Source: Zeus faber (taxonomy: Eukaryota > Chordata > Actinopteri > Zeiformes > Zeidae). Taken from it: a stretch of 64,000 bases of DNA. Positions 54,236-64,000 of the stretch are shown piece after piece; positions within the stretch are counted from its first letter, which is position 1; the number at the start of each line of letters is the position of its first letter. The stretch spans positions 11,425,621-11,489,620 of the forward strand of contig OY482854.1 in the NCBI GenBank assembly GCA_960531495.1. The letters run 5' to 3'. Both the position numbers and the translations under genes were made by a program. A model generated the notes under the pieces. The model worked only from the letters and a program-made list of their open reading frames with translations. It was not told the DNA's origin and made no database searches.

Positions 54236-55690
54236 GAGGGAGGGATGGAGGGATGGATGGATGGATGGATGGATGGATGGGTGGATGGATGGATGGATGG
54301 ATGGATGGATGGAGGGATGGATGGACGGATGGATGGATGGACGGATGGTTGGATGGACAGATGGTTGGATGGTTGGATGGACAGATGGTTGGATGGACGG
54401 GTGGGCGGGTGGATGCGTGGATGGATGGGCAGGTGGATGATGGATAGATGGGTGGATGGATGGATGGATATATAGATGGGTGGTTGGATGGATGGTTGGG
54501 TGGATGGGTGAAGGGTGGATGCGTGGATGGATGGATAGATGGGTGGGTGGATGATGGATAGATGGGTGGATGGATGGATAGATGGGTGGATGGATGGATA
54601 GATGGATGGACGGATGGTTGGATGGACGGGTGGGCGGGTGGATGCGTGGATGGATGGGCAGGTGGATGATGGATAGATGGGTGGATGGATGGATGGATGG
54701 ATGGATGGATGGATGGACGGATGGATGGACGGATGGTTGGATGGACAGATGGTTGGATGGTTGGATGGACAGATGGTTGGATGGACGGGTGGGCGGGTGG
54801 ATGCGTGGATGGATGGGCAGGTGGATGATGGATAGATGGGTGGATGGATGGATGGATATATAGATGGGTGGTTGGATGGATGGTTGGGTGGATGGGTGAA
54901 GGGTGGATGCGTGGATGGATGGATAGATGGGTGGGTGGATGATGGATAGATGGGTGGATGGATGGATAGATGGGTGGATGGATGGATAGATGGATGGACG
55001 GATGGTTGGATGGACGGGTGGGCGGGTGGATGCGTGGATGGATGGGCAGGTGGATGATGGATAGATGGGTGGATGGATAGATATATAGATGGGTGGGTGG
55101 TTGGATGGACGGGTGGATGATGGATAGATGGGTGGGTAGATGATGGATAGATGGGTGGATGGATGGATGGATGGGTGGATGGATGGATAGATGGCTGGAT
55201 GGTTGGATGGACGGGTGGGCGGGTGGATGCGTGGATGGATGGGTGGGTGGATGATGGATAGATGGGTCTGTGGATAATGGATAGATGGGTGGATGGATGG
55301 ATGGATAGATGGGTGGATGGATGGATAGATGGGTGGGTGATGGATGGACAGATGCATAGATGGATGAATGGATTGGTGGATGGATGGATAGATGGGTGGG
55401 TGAATAGGTGGATAGATGGACGATGGATGGATAGGTGGATGGATAGATGACAGATGGACAGGTGGATGGGTGGACAGATGGATGAATAGGTGGATGGATA
55501 GATGGACAGATGGACAGGTGGATGGGTGGATGGGTGGATGGATAGATGGAAAGATGGATGGATGGGTGGATAGGTGGATGGCTGGATGGATGGATAGATG
55601 GAAAGATGGCTGGATGGATGGGTGGATGGGAGGATAGGTGGATAGGTGGATGGATGGATAGATGGATTTATGGAAGGATGGAACCACGGG
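54235..55690. repeat. TGGA/ATCC tetranucleotide satellite with 388-bp higher-order repeat
   Basis: About 1.45 kb of degenerate TGGA units with TAGA, CGGG and TTGG variants. The variant pattern repeats: AAGGGTGGAT at 54511 recurs at 54899, and GTGGGCGGGT at 54401 recurs at 54789, both 388 bp apart. The later part (55080-55690) is less regular. Very long open frames on the minus strand (His/Pro/Ser/Ile-rich) are by-products of the 4-bp unit. It lies between simc1 and cnot6. Confidence 0.97.
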
Positions 55691-55691
55691 T

Positions 55692-55753
<62 letters not shown>
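55692..55753. repeat. (CA)n microsatellite
   Basis: About 30 CA units immediately after the TGGA satellite. Confidence 0.97.
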
Positions 55754-55755
<2 letters not shown>

Positions 55756-56440
55756 CCATCTCTTACAAGGTCAATTCATCCAATTTCAATATTAAACATC
55801 GTTTTGAAAACTCAAATATTCTTTTGGTTTTTTTTCTGAGCTTGATGTTTGACAGAACGCTTTGTGTCCACGATGGAAATGGAAATGGACGACGAAAAGA
55901 GGAAACACCACAGCGGTTAAGACTACCACCCAAAGTGCTGCACCAAGGTAGTTTGCTACGCTACGGTTGCCCAGTTGCCTCTGGGGCCGATCAGAGGTTG
56001 CCCCCGAAATGAGGTTCAGAAAGGAGCGGCCCCGGCCATGTTTTTGCTCCAGCCGTGCACTGGTTCGGGCTGACGCTACTTTTCAAATCCACACGGTGGA
56101 CTGCAAACCCCGGAGTGGGATTGCACTTTGTGAACCTGGGTTTCCCAGCGTTTCCTGGGAACAGGTCAGTAAATGTCAAGACACCGGTGGAGGAACGACA
56201 GACACCGACCTGTACGTGTTACATACATGACATGCATCCATTCACAAACAAAGAGCGACTTCCCTTTTTCGCATCTTCTATTTAATTAATAGACGGAAAA
56301 ACCTCAAACATGAATAAATAACTATATGAACAACATGTATGTTAAAATGATATCTTAAAACAATTAAACAGTCATCTCCTTTATAAAAAGAATAAAATCA
56401 TTATGAATGCCCACTTGAACTTGCACAACAACACGGGCGC
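55754..56440. other. Intergenic sequence between satellite and simc1 stop
   Basis: The distal part is likely simc1 3'UTR. The remaining roughly 500 bp shows no coding exon or repeat that I recognise. Confidence 0.5.
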
Positions 56441-56652
56441 TCAACATTGGCAGACATCGAAGAGGTGTTCCTGGAGGTAAGTGAGGGACTCTTCCACGTG
56501 ACAGGGCAAGGCGTGGCTCAGGTCCTTGAAGGACCTGGACCGGAACGACTCCACCGCCTCCAGGACCGCCGACTGGGACACCGCGTCGTGCGGCGTTCGG
56601 ATGGCGGGGTGGACGCCGCCCGTGCGCTCCGTGACCGAGCTGTACAGCCGAC
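56441..56652 (-). CDS. simc1: simc1 coding exon 10 (stop)
   Basis: Encodes RLYSSVTERTGGVHPAIRTP to EHLFDVCQC and a TGA stop at 56443-56441. A minus-strand ATTAAA about 155 bp further on (56286-56281) could be the poly(A) signal; no AATAAA is close by. Confidence 0.9.
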
Positions 56653-59600
56653 CTGGCGGAGGGGTGGTGGGGGTGGAGAACGGGCGGGGATTTGGGTTAA
56701 AGGAGGTGATGAAAGCGCTGGTGTTTCCCAAAAGAGGCCTCTGTTTACCTTTCATCACTTTATTGTAGCTGATCAATAACATCCAGAGGAGCTGGAGCAG
56801 CTCCTCCCATTTCAGCGACCTTTCAGAACCATCCTGGGGGGGGAGGAGGGGAGTCATGCGTTATGGATCTGGCTCTCTTTCTTCGACCAACATTTTAACG
56901 TCCCTAAACCCCATTTAACCTCTACCCGGTTCCTCTCAGGAAGCAAATCGGACACACTCGGTGAGGTTTTTCCCTTTCGCGAGAGCTTAATGGCTACTGG
57001 CACCACATCCATGCGACATAAAAGCTGGCGAAGAGGTAAAGGTGGAAACAAGATGGCCGACGAGGGGAAAAAGGCATTTTTTTCTTCTCCCCGCTCACGA
57101 GAGCCCTGCGAAACTCACCGCGAGAACTGGCTCGGGGGCGCAGTTCTTCAGAAAGTGGAGCAGCCGACCGAGGGACATGGGCAGACGGGTTTTCTCCGGA
57201 CAGGCGTGGTCCAACAGATGCTGCAGCAGCTTCCGTCTCAGCAGGTCGCACTCAATGGTCTCCAGGAGCAGCATCCTGACCGCCACGAGGAGAGAAGGTC
57301 AGGGTGAAAGCCGTCGAGACGCTCCCGCTCCCGCCGCCCGCGGCCTCCTCACCTGTGCGCTCTGAGCGGCATGTGGCAGAGCAGCGTGTGGAAGAGCTCC
57401 TGGGAGAGCTTGTCCGAGCTGAGGGCCGGGGAGCGGTCCACCTCCAGCGCCAAGGTGAGCATCCTCTGGAAGACCTGCACCATCCTACAAGGGAGAGGCG
57501 TGCCATTTCTTAAAAGCTGTCGCCCCGTCAAGGCTTCTCCGTGGTGCGTGGTCGAGAGAGCTGAGGCGACCGTGTTCTATTTGCAAATGATGTTTACGGC
57601 ATAACCAGTTAACGGGAAATGCTTGGCGCTATAAAAAACAAAAAACAAGAGCGCTGAATAGTCGATTAATTCCCTTTGTATTTACCTAACGTGTTCATCA
57701 CTTTCGTGGAGTGCCTCCCGACCTGCTCCACGTTCCGTGGATTTCATAACGGCCGCAAACAGCCACTTGATGACACTTCTGGAAAAGCAAAACGGGTCCC
57801 TTTTTCTACTGACGTAGCTGAGAAACTTGAAACAGTTCAAAGCCCCTTCTTGAAGGCGACGTCTCCTGGACGTCCCAAACTCACCTGACGTTGCCGAACT
57901 GAACCGGAGAGTTGCAGGAGAAGGTGGCCTTGGTGATAGAGTGGTGGAGGGCGGAGGGAGAGAGCTTGGCCTGGAAATCGTCCTCCATGGTCTGCACGAC
58001 GTACTCCAGAAGCATCCGCACAACCTCCCAGCGGAGTCTCTTGGAATGCTCCTGAAAGATAGAGGTAGGAACCGATGTAGTAGCTCGATTTCCAATGTTT
58101 CACCGGCACAGAAAGACAAAGGATTTCTGTGTCTAATGTCTTCTCGTGCCAACATTGTTTTTTCATCTGCGAAGTACCTGATTTTCCATGACCGACGTCA
58201 ACAACTCCCAGTCCCATGAAATGGTGGTTTTGTCAGCCCGGTGGTGTCTGCAATCAGCAAGGAAACAAGAGTTACGGAAGTTCAAGCTGAGTGAAAAATT
58301 AGGGAAAGGCAGGGCACAAAGGCCAGAAGAAACAGGTAGACAATGTGGTCCATATTAGCCTCTCACCTCTGTGTCCTCATGAGCAAATTGAAGGCCTGCA
58401 CACAAAGGTGCTGGGAAGTCTGGGGTTCCAGCAAGATGCGCCGCAGGACGTGGTCGGTGACATCCCTTGGAGAGTAGAAGCCCGGCTGCAGCAGGTCGGA
58501 TAGGAGCTGCAAGGTGCCTTCTGGGTAGTTCTCCTCCATGGTGATGTAAACCAGGCTGAGGCTGCGCCGACACAGCTCCTCGGCAGCAAAGCCGCCGTCC
58601 TCCTCCTGAACACCATCCTAGAACAGGGGAAAAGTACTGTCAAGAGGAGGCCAAATGAACCTTCAATAACAGTGCGTTTTCCTGATAGCAAAGTAACCAC
58701 CGCAGGAAGGTCTTGAACCATGCCGCGAACCGCTCCGGACACTAGTCTTTGAAATGTAGAGGGGCAGATGAATCTGCGGTCCTCCCTACTGACGCTCTTG
58801 AGGTTCTGCTCAAACGTGCTCTCGCCGCACACCTCCTCCTCGGCCCTGTCGTGCCAGTCGAAAGGCGCCGGACTGTCCTCGGCGCTGGACATAGAAATGG
58901 GAGAGTAGTCGATGCTTCCGTTCCACGTGTAGGCAGCGCCTTTCGCGACTAAATCGCCCTGGTTTTGGACGCCGTGACAGGAAGACTGCGACTCCACCTG
59001 GTGGTAGGCGGCATTGAGGTCGAGAGTCTGGGGGCTGGGGAGGCACAGGCTTGGGGACGGCAAGCTGGGGGACGGGGGCTTGCATAGGCTGGACTCTGAA
59101 GGCTTCCAATCCGGGGATTTCATTTCAGAGTAGACGGAGAAGGGGGAATTAAAAGCGTTGTCGAGATCTCTCCTGGAAATCCCTGAATAATTGTCCTTAA
59201 CGTCCTCGTTCAGGTGCGGCGTTTCAGTCTTAAAATCGCAGAAAAAGCCCCGCTCGGATATTGGAATGTCATTGTCCCGCTTTTCGGAAACAGCGGACGA
59301 GTATCTTGCAGGGCTTTCCGCGGAGTCCGTGCCGTATTCGGCTGAGGTTTCTGTTTGGTCCGGAGTTTCGGTCAGGGGTCCGCTCTCATCCGACGGCAAG
59401 GTTTTTGAATCGTGCATTTTCCTGCAATTTCGCCTCCTGCACCTGGTCAGCCCTTTGCAAGCCCACGCGGATTCGACAAGGTCGATCAACATCTGCAGGG
59501 AGAGATGGCACAAAGGCATACATCGTTAGAATCTTTAACCGCAAGTGCAGTAATGCAGTTGCAGATTGACCGTCAAGTCTAGAGAGAGAGAGGGAGTGTG

Positions 59601-60634
59601 GGTGTGAGGCTAAAGTACATCTCTCCTCCATTTTGGAAGCTCTCACTGTAATTGATTTTTATATTTCCTGCCTGTGGGATCGCTCTCTTACTGACCAACG
59701 TACTGACCGTCTGACCTCGGTGGTAGAGGCTTGTTACGGGACATTTGGGGCCAGGCTGCATCCTACTACAGGTTAACTGGAACAGGTGTGGATCAGGTAC
59801 CAGAGAAGTTGACAATCCCTTTCCTGGGCAAGGATGGAGGATTTACTTTCTTTCTTTAACGCCTTCATTTTTCATCTCTTGAACTTCATAGTACTAAGCT
59901 GTTATTACTGTTTCCCGAGTTAACATGTATTGATCTGGGATTAGATGACACGCGTTTCTGCATTATCCTCTTATAAAATGAGATTATTGTTAGTTGAGAT
60001 TGTACTATTGTTTATTGAGCATGTTATGAATACGCATATGAAATACCCCACATCATTGTTAATGTGGCAATCCATGAAATCGTCCCTGTTGGGTGGATTG
60101 CCCCACAAGTCCCTCACTTTCGCTTCTTGAAAGTTTGCCTTTGTCTCATTCATTCCTTTGGTTTCGTTTTGCTCGGCCATGTGAGGGGGTCGGGGTATCT
60201 CTTCACCCAGGGGGTGCTGTCATTTTTTTTTTTTTGTGAACGCTCATCCATCTTGACAGTTCGCCCACGACTAGCCAAGCTGGCGGATCCAATTCGCCGC
60301 GGTCACCTCTCGGGTTGGCGGTGCCTATTATTTGCATTCTCGCCGGGAAAGGCGGACCCCGCCACCCATCAACGTAAACAACGCGTAGAGGGGCCACATG
60401 CGAGCGGATATTCGTGGAATGGCTGTTTCTTATCAAAGGACCGTGCCAACAGAAAAATGTGACTGTTTTTCTTGTAAAACAATCTAACGGGGTTACCCGC
60501 GAGCTTACCGGCGCGGCGGTGGCAGCGAAGTTCAGCCGCTCTCCCCCCGCAGCCTCCACTTTCGCGCATCCCCCGATGATCTCCACATCAGAGTCTCCGT
60601 CACTGCCCGAGCTGATGATGATCACATCGGCCAT
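56441..60634 (-). CDS. simc1: SUMO-interacting-motif-containing protein 1 (SIMC1/PLEIAD), complete, 10 coding exons
   Basis: Joining 60634-60509, 59492-58701, 58617-58367, 58247-58178, 58051-57885, 57778-57686, 57484-57353, 57275-57119, 56833-56749 and 56652-56441 gives 2085 bp, 694 residues plus stop; human SIMC1 has 872. The N-terminus carries two adjacent SUMO-binding motifs, VIIIS and VEIIG, separated by acidic residues. Exon 2 is a poorly conserved, Ser/Pro-rich, probably disordered region. The C-terminal ~390 residues match human SIMC1 throughout (TMEENYPEGTLQ for TIEENFPLGTVQ; RMLTLALEVDRSPALSS for RMLSIAVEVDRTPTCSS). In mammals this helical domain pairs with SLF2 to direct the SMC5/6 complex to SUMO-rich nuclear foci, and SIMC1 was also described as a calpain-3 partner. 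The start is MADVIIISS; an in-frame ATG at 60685 is possible. Confidence 0.9.
56749..56833 (-). CDS. simc1: simc1 coding exon 9
   Basis: An 85-bp exon encoding DGSERSLKWEELLQLLWMLL ISYNKVMK in one frame. The human equivalent reads WDELVEHLQFLLSSYQHVL. Donor GTAAAC. Confidence 0.92.
57119..57275 (-). CDS. simc1: simc1 coding exon 8
   Basis: Encodes MLLLETIECDLLRRKLLQHL and CPEKTRLPMSLGRLLHFLKN. The human protein has TPTRLPLSLAQALYFLNN in the same position. Confidence 0.94.
57353..57484 (-). CDS. simc1: simc1 coding exon 7
   Basis: Encodes MVQVFQRMLTLALEVDRSPA and KLSQELFHTLLCHMPLRAH, one of the best conserved parts of the helical domain. Confidence 0.94.
57686..57778 (-). CDS. simc1: simc1 coding exon 6
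   Basis: Encodes SVIKWLFAAVMKSTERGAG, equivalent to DVIKWLVKAVTE in human SIMC1. It lacks the longer Ser-rich insert found next to it in the human protein. Confidence 0.9.
57885..58051 (-). CDS. simc1: simc1 coding exon 5
   Basis: Encodes EHSKRLRWEVVRMLLEYVVQ followed by TMEDDFQAKLS. The human protein has RYVVQTLEDDFQQTL at the same place. Confidence 0.93.
58178..58247 (-). CDS. simc1: simc1 coding exon 4
   Basis: A 70-bp exon encoding RHHRADKTTISWDWELLTSV MENQ in one frame; the human counterpart has TVEWDWKLLTYVME. Donor GTACTT. Confidence 0.9.
58367..58617 (-). CDS. simc1: simc1 coding exon 3 (start of conserved helical domain)
   Basis: Encodes DGVQEEDGGFAAEELCRRSL, then YITMEENYPEGTLQLLSDLL and ending LLMRTQ. 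This is where similarity to human SIMC1 (the SLF2-binding domain) begins. Confidence 0.92.
58701..59492 (-). CDS. simc1: simc1 coding exon 2 (Ser/Pro-rich disordered region)
   Basis: A 792-bp, phase-0 exon (264 codons). It includes PPSPSLPSPSLCLPSPQTLD and several acidic/serine stretches. It has little obvious similarity to the human equivalent, where a different Pro-rich repeat is found. It ends at TGCG/GTGGTT, a weaker donor than the others. Confidence 0.85.
60509..60634 (-). CDS. simc1: simc1 coding exon 1 (tandem SUMO-interacting motifs)
   Basis: Encodes MADVIIISSGSDGDSDVEII and onward to LNFAATAAP, ending before GTAAGC. The hydrophobic cores VIIIS and VEII are typical SUMO-binding strands. 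An upstream in-frame ATG at 60685 would add 17 residues; MADV aligns with the human start MEDFIVISDD and was preferred. Confidence 0.9.
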
Positions 60635-60679
60635 TCGCCCTCCGTGTCGGCAGCGCGCATGTAACCCATCGGGCATTCC

Positions 60680-60960
60680 GCTCATTTAGACGTTAAGAAA
60701 CACAACATGGTAAACACCGCGGTGCGCTGCTGCGTCCGCAACGCGCGAGTGTTTTTCCTCGCTTCGCCCAGAGCCCCGTGTCTTCAAACAGGACCGTATG
60801 GTACCGGATTAAAAACGACATTCATAAATAAAACGATATAAAAAATAAAAAAAAACCCCGATATGTAAATAAAGGGATATTTCCATATCACTTCGACGTC
60901 ATACTTCTCGACGGTTGACTTCCGGGTTGTGACTCGGTGATCTGTTGTGCGACACGGAAC
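60680..60960. promoter_or_regulatory. simc1 promoter region, possibly bidirectional
   Basis: Directly upstream of the simc1 start. It contains a GACGTCAT CRE-like site (60895-60902) and an ACTTCCGGG ETS/GABP-like site (60918-60926), both common in short housekeeping promoters that can fire in both directions. No TATA box was seen. A plus-strand transcript starting near 60940 is a possibility only. Confidence 0.4.
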
Positions 60961-61130
60961 GACTCGGTCAAAGTGAACTTGTGGGGGGTTTTTTTTGGCG
61001 TTGGAGCGCTGGAAGTCGGAAATCGGTCATTGCGTGTCGGTGCTCCCCGCTTCCGAGCTCAATGTGGCCTGTTGCTTCTGTTTGTGACAACACGGACTAT
61101 GGGAAGTGAAGCGTTGGTCAACTCACAGAT

Positions 61131-61424
61131 GTGTGCGTGTGTTTGGCCACCTGCTCCACCAACCCGCTAGCGCCTACCACAACTTACAACCCACAACCCG
61201 TGCAGTCGGAAGACCAGGAGATGAGCCCCTCGGCCCTGAGCAGGCACGGCCTCTCGCTGACGGGCGAAGACGCGTCCGTCGCGTTTCCCCCCATCAACAT
61301 CCCTTGTGGCTTCTACAATGAACGGCGTCGTCATTGTCGTTCCTGGATCGACTTCCCTTCTTTCTCCCCAACATCCCTTGTTGTTCCGGATGGAAATCCC
61401 CGGCGGTTCCCCGGACGGCCTTGA
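61131..61424 (+). CDS. Unrecognised open frame downstream of the simc1 promoter
   Basis: A 97-codon plus-strand frame. The central stretch (YNPQPVQSEDQEMSPSALSR, then HGLSLTGEDASVAFPPINIP) has protein-like composition and little repetition. A possible splice acceptor (CCCGTGCAG) lies near 61206. I know no matching family, and no clear donor follows. It could be part of a first or second exon of a gene running off to the right, or chance. Confidence 0.2.
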   Translation: MCVCLATCSTNPLAPTTTYNPQPVQSEDQEMSPSALSRHGLSLTGEDASVAFPPINIPCGFYNERRRHCRSWIDFPSFSPTSLVVPDGNPRRFPGRP

Positions 61425-61599
61425 CCTTCCCCCTGACAACCGTCAGGCGGGGGGGTCGATCCGATCCCTTTTGCCGAGGTCTTGCGGTGCGGTTGTGAAG
61501 TCAGCGGTTCGGAGTTGAACTGATCTCGGGCGTGGTTATTGATGGTCATGTTTTTGGTGTTTTGTTGCAGGTCGTGGTTTGTCAGGTGCACGGTTGTTT

Positions 61600-63000
61600 T
61601 TAAAAATTGGACCTAAAAGCGCAAATGCGGGCATTTGCAAGCCTGATTCAGTGCAGTCAAGCCGGTCAGTTAATCAATATATAAATCAAACTCAATGCCG
61701 TTTATTGCAGAAAGAATAAATCGAGTATGTGAAAGTGGAATAAACAGAACGGTGTATATAAAAGTATTCGATTTTTTTTTTTTTTTTAAATGTGATAATC
61801 TTGCCATTTGTTTTTGTCAACCGATTCAAATATATATAGTACCAGTTTTTCCTCAAATAGTGACCGGGGCCTTTCTTCACTTTATTTTCTACTAATTGAT
61901 TTGTTTTTTTGTTCGGCGACACAGGAACAGCCGGGACGCACAGTGGAGCAGGGATCACTCTCTTCATGACACAGTCCACTGTCCTGATCCAAGGCAGAAC
62001 GTCCATTGGTTTAATATGTACACGTAACTAACAAAAACAATAGATCTAAAATAAAAACGCTGTCCCGGATATTATATTGAGCACCGGTTTATATTTGAGA
62101 AGATCCGGTATATATATATATATATTCAACATGCTTCCAGTGTTCCGGGAAAAAAAACAAGCTTGTTGACCCGGTGAAAAGGAGGAGGTTGAATGACCCC
62201 GGAAGGGAGGTTGAAGTCCGTCCCCGGCCATGACGCAACGGCAGCTGGACCCATCCCAAGATGGGTCAATTTCTTCTGATCTTGTTCTGAACACGGACTT
62301 TTGGGGCAAAAAAGCTCAACTTCTTCTATAAGTGTATCTCCACCCTTGTCGATATTTTGTCAATGTATTTTTTTTTTTTTTTATTTCATTTCCCATTCAG
62401 TAATTGTGGGGTTCAACAGGTATTTATTCACGTCTTTCAATGAACTTTCACCAAACGATCCTGCGTTTTCTCTGTGCAAGGCAACCCCCCCCCCCCCCCC
62501 CCCCAACGCTGCGAAAAGGTCCGACTCACTTTCATGGAGTCAGTGAAAAGGAGCGAATCTTGAAATGAAATGAAATGCCCACGATGCAGTGCGGAACAGT
62601 GCTTGGCTTTTAAACAGTTCCCACCAGGGGCCGCTCACGCTTCCCAAAATAGTTTGTCTGATTTGATGGATAATTATGGCCTTTTTCCCCCCCCCCTCCC
62701 CTTTGCGTAATACCGTGCTTGTTTGTTTTGGGTCTTTTTGTGCCATTAATCCAACGATCGTGTTTGTGGATTTTGCCAGTCGGGGCAAGAACTAGAAAAA
62801 GGAATGAGTGAAACCAGTCGGAGACACGCTACAGTGCCAAGACTGTTGTGTCAGTGTATTTACTGCTTTGTATCTGTGATCTAGTATTGTACTGTTGTAA
62901 CGTAGGACTGCTGGTTTCACTCTGAACCCCTCACTGTTAATTGCTTAGCCATCAACAAAGGGTGTGACGTCTAGACACTCCCCCAAATCGGTCAGCCACT
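61600..63000. other. No gene recognised
   Basis: AT-rich with a TA run (62104-62125), a poly-T run (62368) and a C18-class run (62487-62504). No supported exon. Confidence 0.45.
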
Positions 63001-63331
63001 GGCCCTTTCTCAATCTGCGTTCTTGTCTGTACTTGTGGACTTGTGAAACGTCATCAGTCGCAGCCCAAGTACTGTTCCAATTCAAAGTACGCATCAAGCC
63101 AAGTCCAGTCCAAATGCCCGGATGTGGACTTGCTCCGCCCATTTTATCGAGGATGCATCGGTGGTGACTTGTGTGGACTTGGGACAGCCAAGAATCCCAG
63201 AATGCATTTCGCAGAATGACCGTCCTGCGTCCTCCCGTCCCCGGGAGTCTGTACTCCCGAGTCGAACTTGCCAAGTCTGAACTACCAAGTCCGCAAGTCC
63301 GGACTTCCCGTACTTGGTATTGGGAAAGGCC
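63001..63331. mobile_element. Small terminal-inverted-repeat element (MITE)
   Basis: The left end GGCCCTTTCTCAATC matches the reverse complement of the right end, GGCCTTTCCCAATAC, and the inverted similarity continues inward with GACTTG and AAGTCC motifs. The interior is full of short CAAGTCC/GGACTTG repeats and has no open frame. The ends resemble those of some fish ISL2EU- or Kolobok-like elements, but I cannot assign a superfamily, and no clear target duplication was seen. Confidence 0.65.
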
Positions 63332-63640
63332 TCTTGTCTTTGTGTGGGGGCGTGCCTTCAGCCGGGTGCAATCAGTCCGAGCACTAGAACAGCCGTCTCC
63401 AATCAGCGGTCATGCTACATTCACGGGGCTGTCACTAAAAGCGTCAGCAAAAGCGTCAGCCCCGTGTGCAACCGTTCTCATGTGTGATGACGGTGTTGTG
63501 TAAAGACTTGCAAGTCCACCGAAGCAAGGACACCGAACAAGGCAAACCTGTCTTGTTTTTGTCACCTCATCCACAAGGTGCAAGTACCACATTTCTGTAA
63601 TTTCAAGGTCACACAGAAAGCCTCGTTATAACAAACGCCG

Positions 63641-64000
63641 ATGCAATCCGGGTCACCTCAGGTCTCCCTGCAGCAAACATCGTCTGCAAAGACCTCCTTC
63701 TCTGTTGGCTTGTGGAACTGTGCATCTGCAGTTAACAAGGCTGACTTTATTTCTGGTTACGCTAACCACCTCTCCTTGGAGCTCCTTGCTCTCACTGAGA
63801 CGTGGATTAAACCTGAAAATAGTGCAACCCTGGCTGCGCTTTCCACAAACTTCTCATTCTCCCACACCTCCCGACCATCTGGCCGTGGTGGTGGGACTGG
63901 CCTGCTAATTTCCAACACACGGAAATTTAATCCACTGCTGCCTTTAAACAACTTTGTCTCCTTTGAATATCATGCCGTCTTGGTGACTGCTCCGGTAAAA
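63641..64000 (+). CDS. LINE (non-LTR retrotransposon) ORF2 N-terminus: AP-type endonuclease, truncated by the window edge
   Basis: From ATG at 63641 the frame is open for 120 codons to the last base. SVGLWNCASAVNKADFI, then LALTETWIKPEN, then SGRGGGTGLLISN are the N, E and following motifs of the APE-like endonuclease that nicks target DNA for L2/CR1/Rex-type LINEs. An in-frame stop (TAA at 63629) lies just upstream. No stop or frameshift occurs within the visible part, so this copy may be young. Reverse transcriptase would be expected beyond position 64000. Confidence 0.85.
   Translation, partial: MQSGSPQVSLQQTSSAKTSFSVGLWNCASAVNKADFISGYANHLSLELLALTETWIKPENSATLAALSTNFSFSHTSRPSGRGGGTGLLISNTRKFNPLLPLNNFVSFEYHAVLVTAPVK

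Noticed and set aside
54058..55759. Two minus-strand open frames of over 500 codons rich in His, Pro, Ser and Ile
   Set aside because: They are translations of the TGGA/ATCC satellite in two frames. A 4-bp unit without stops gives long frames by chance, and all frames look alike.

Overview
This is a stretch of vertebrate nuclear DNA, almost certainly from a ray-finned (teleost) fish. The genes have many short exons with GT/AG introns. The mobile elements belong to teleost-typical groups: a tRNA-derived SINE of the DANA/mermaid type, Tc1-like and hAT-like DNA transposons, and L2/Maui-like LINE remnants. Microsatellites, mostly CA/GT, are extremely dense. No bacterial or viral genes were seen.

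Two host genes can be reconstructed exon by exon, both on the minus strand. The first is cnot6, the CCR4-type deadenylase of the CCR4-NOT complex. It has 11 coding exons between 52882 and 38194 and encodes 559 residues with every catalytic residue present. A probable first exon lies at about 54062-54150, and a long 3'UTR probably extends below 38193. The second is simc1 (SUMO-interacting-motif protein, also called PLEIAD). It has 10 coding exons between 60634 and 56441 and encodes about 694 residues. The two genes are tandem, simc1 upstream. The roughly 2.2 kb between them is mostly a TGGA/ATCC satellite and a CA tract, so cnot6's promoter directly abuts satellite DNA. A GC-rich region with an ETS-type site at 60918 lies upstream of simc1 and may be a divergent promoter, but no convincing plus-strand gene follows.

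Positions 1 to about 33600 contain no host gene that I can recognise. The stretch is a patchwork of repeats: a 205-bp-period repeat at 604-925 related to two composite modules at 7.2-7.6 and 8.7-9.1 kb; two SINEs (2725 and 17926); a TATC/TGTC satellite (9440-9860); a LINE reverse-transcriptase remnant (10460); a pentameric ATAAC/ATAAG satellite (15540-16335); a hAT MITE with imperfect 8-bp target duplications (19548-20280); two members of a second hAT-like family (23188 and 23881); a ~94% identical repeat pair 4085 bp apart (26619 and 30704); a ~0.9 kb polypyrimidine tract (28650-29580); and a GACA/GACG satellite (31083-32160).

Inside cnot6's last intron a decayed Tc1-like transposon has been split by a later hAT-like insertion. 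The right end of the window carries a small inverted-repeat element (63001-63331) and the start of a still-open LINE endonuclease frame (63641-64000) that runs off the edge.

No new biochemical system was found. The most interesting points are the nested transposons, the higher-order satellites, the short-range repeat duplications, and a possible in-frame N-terminal extension of cnot6.
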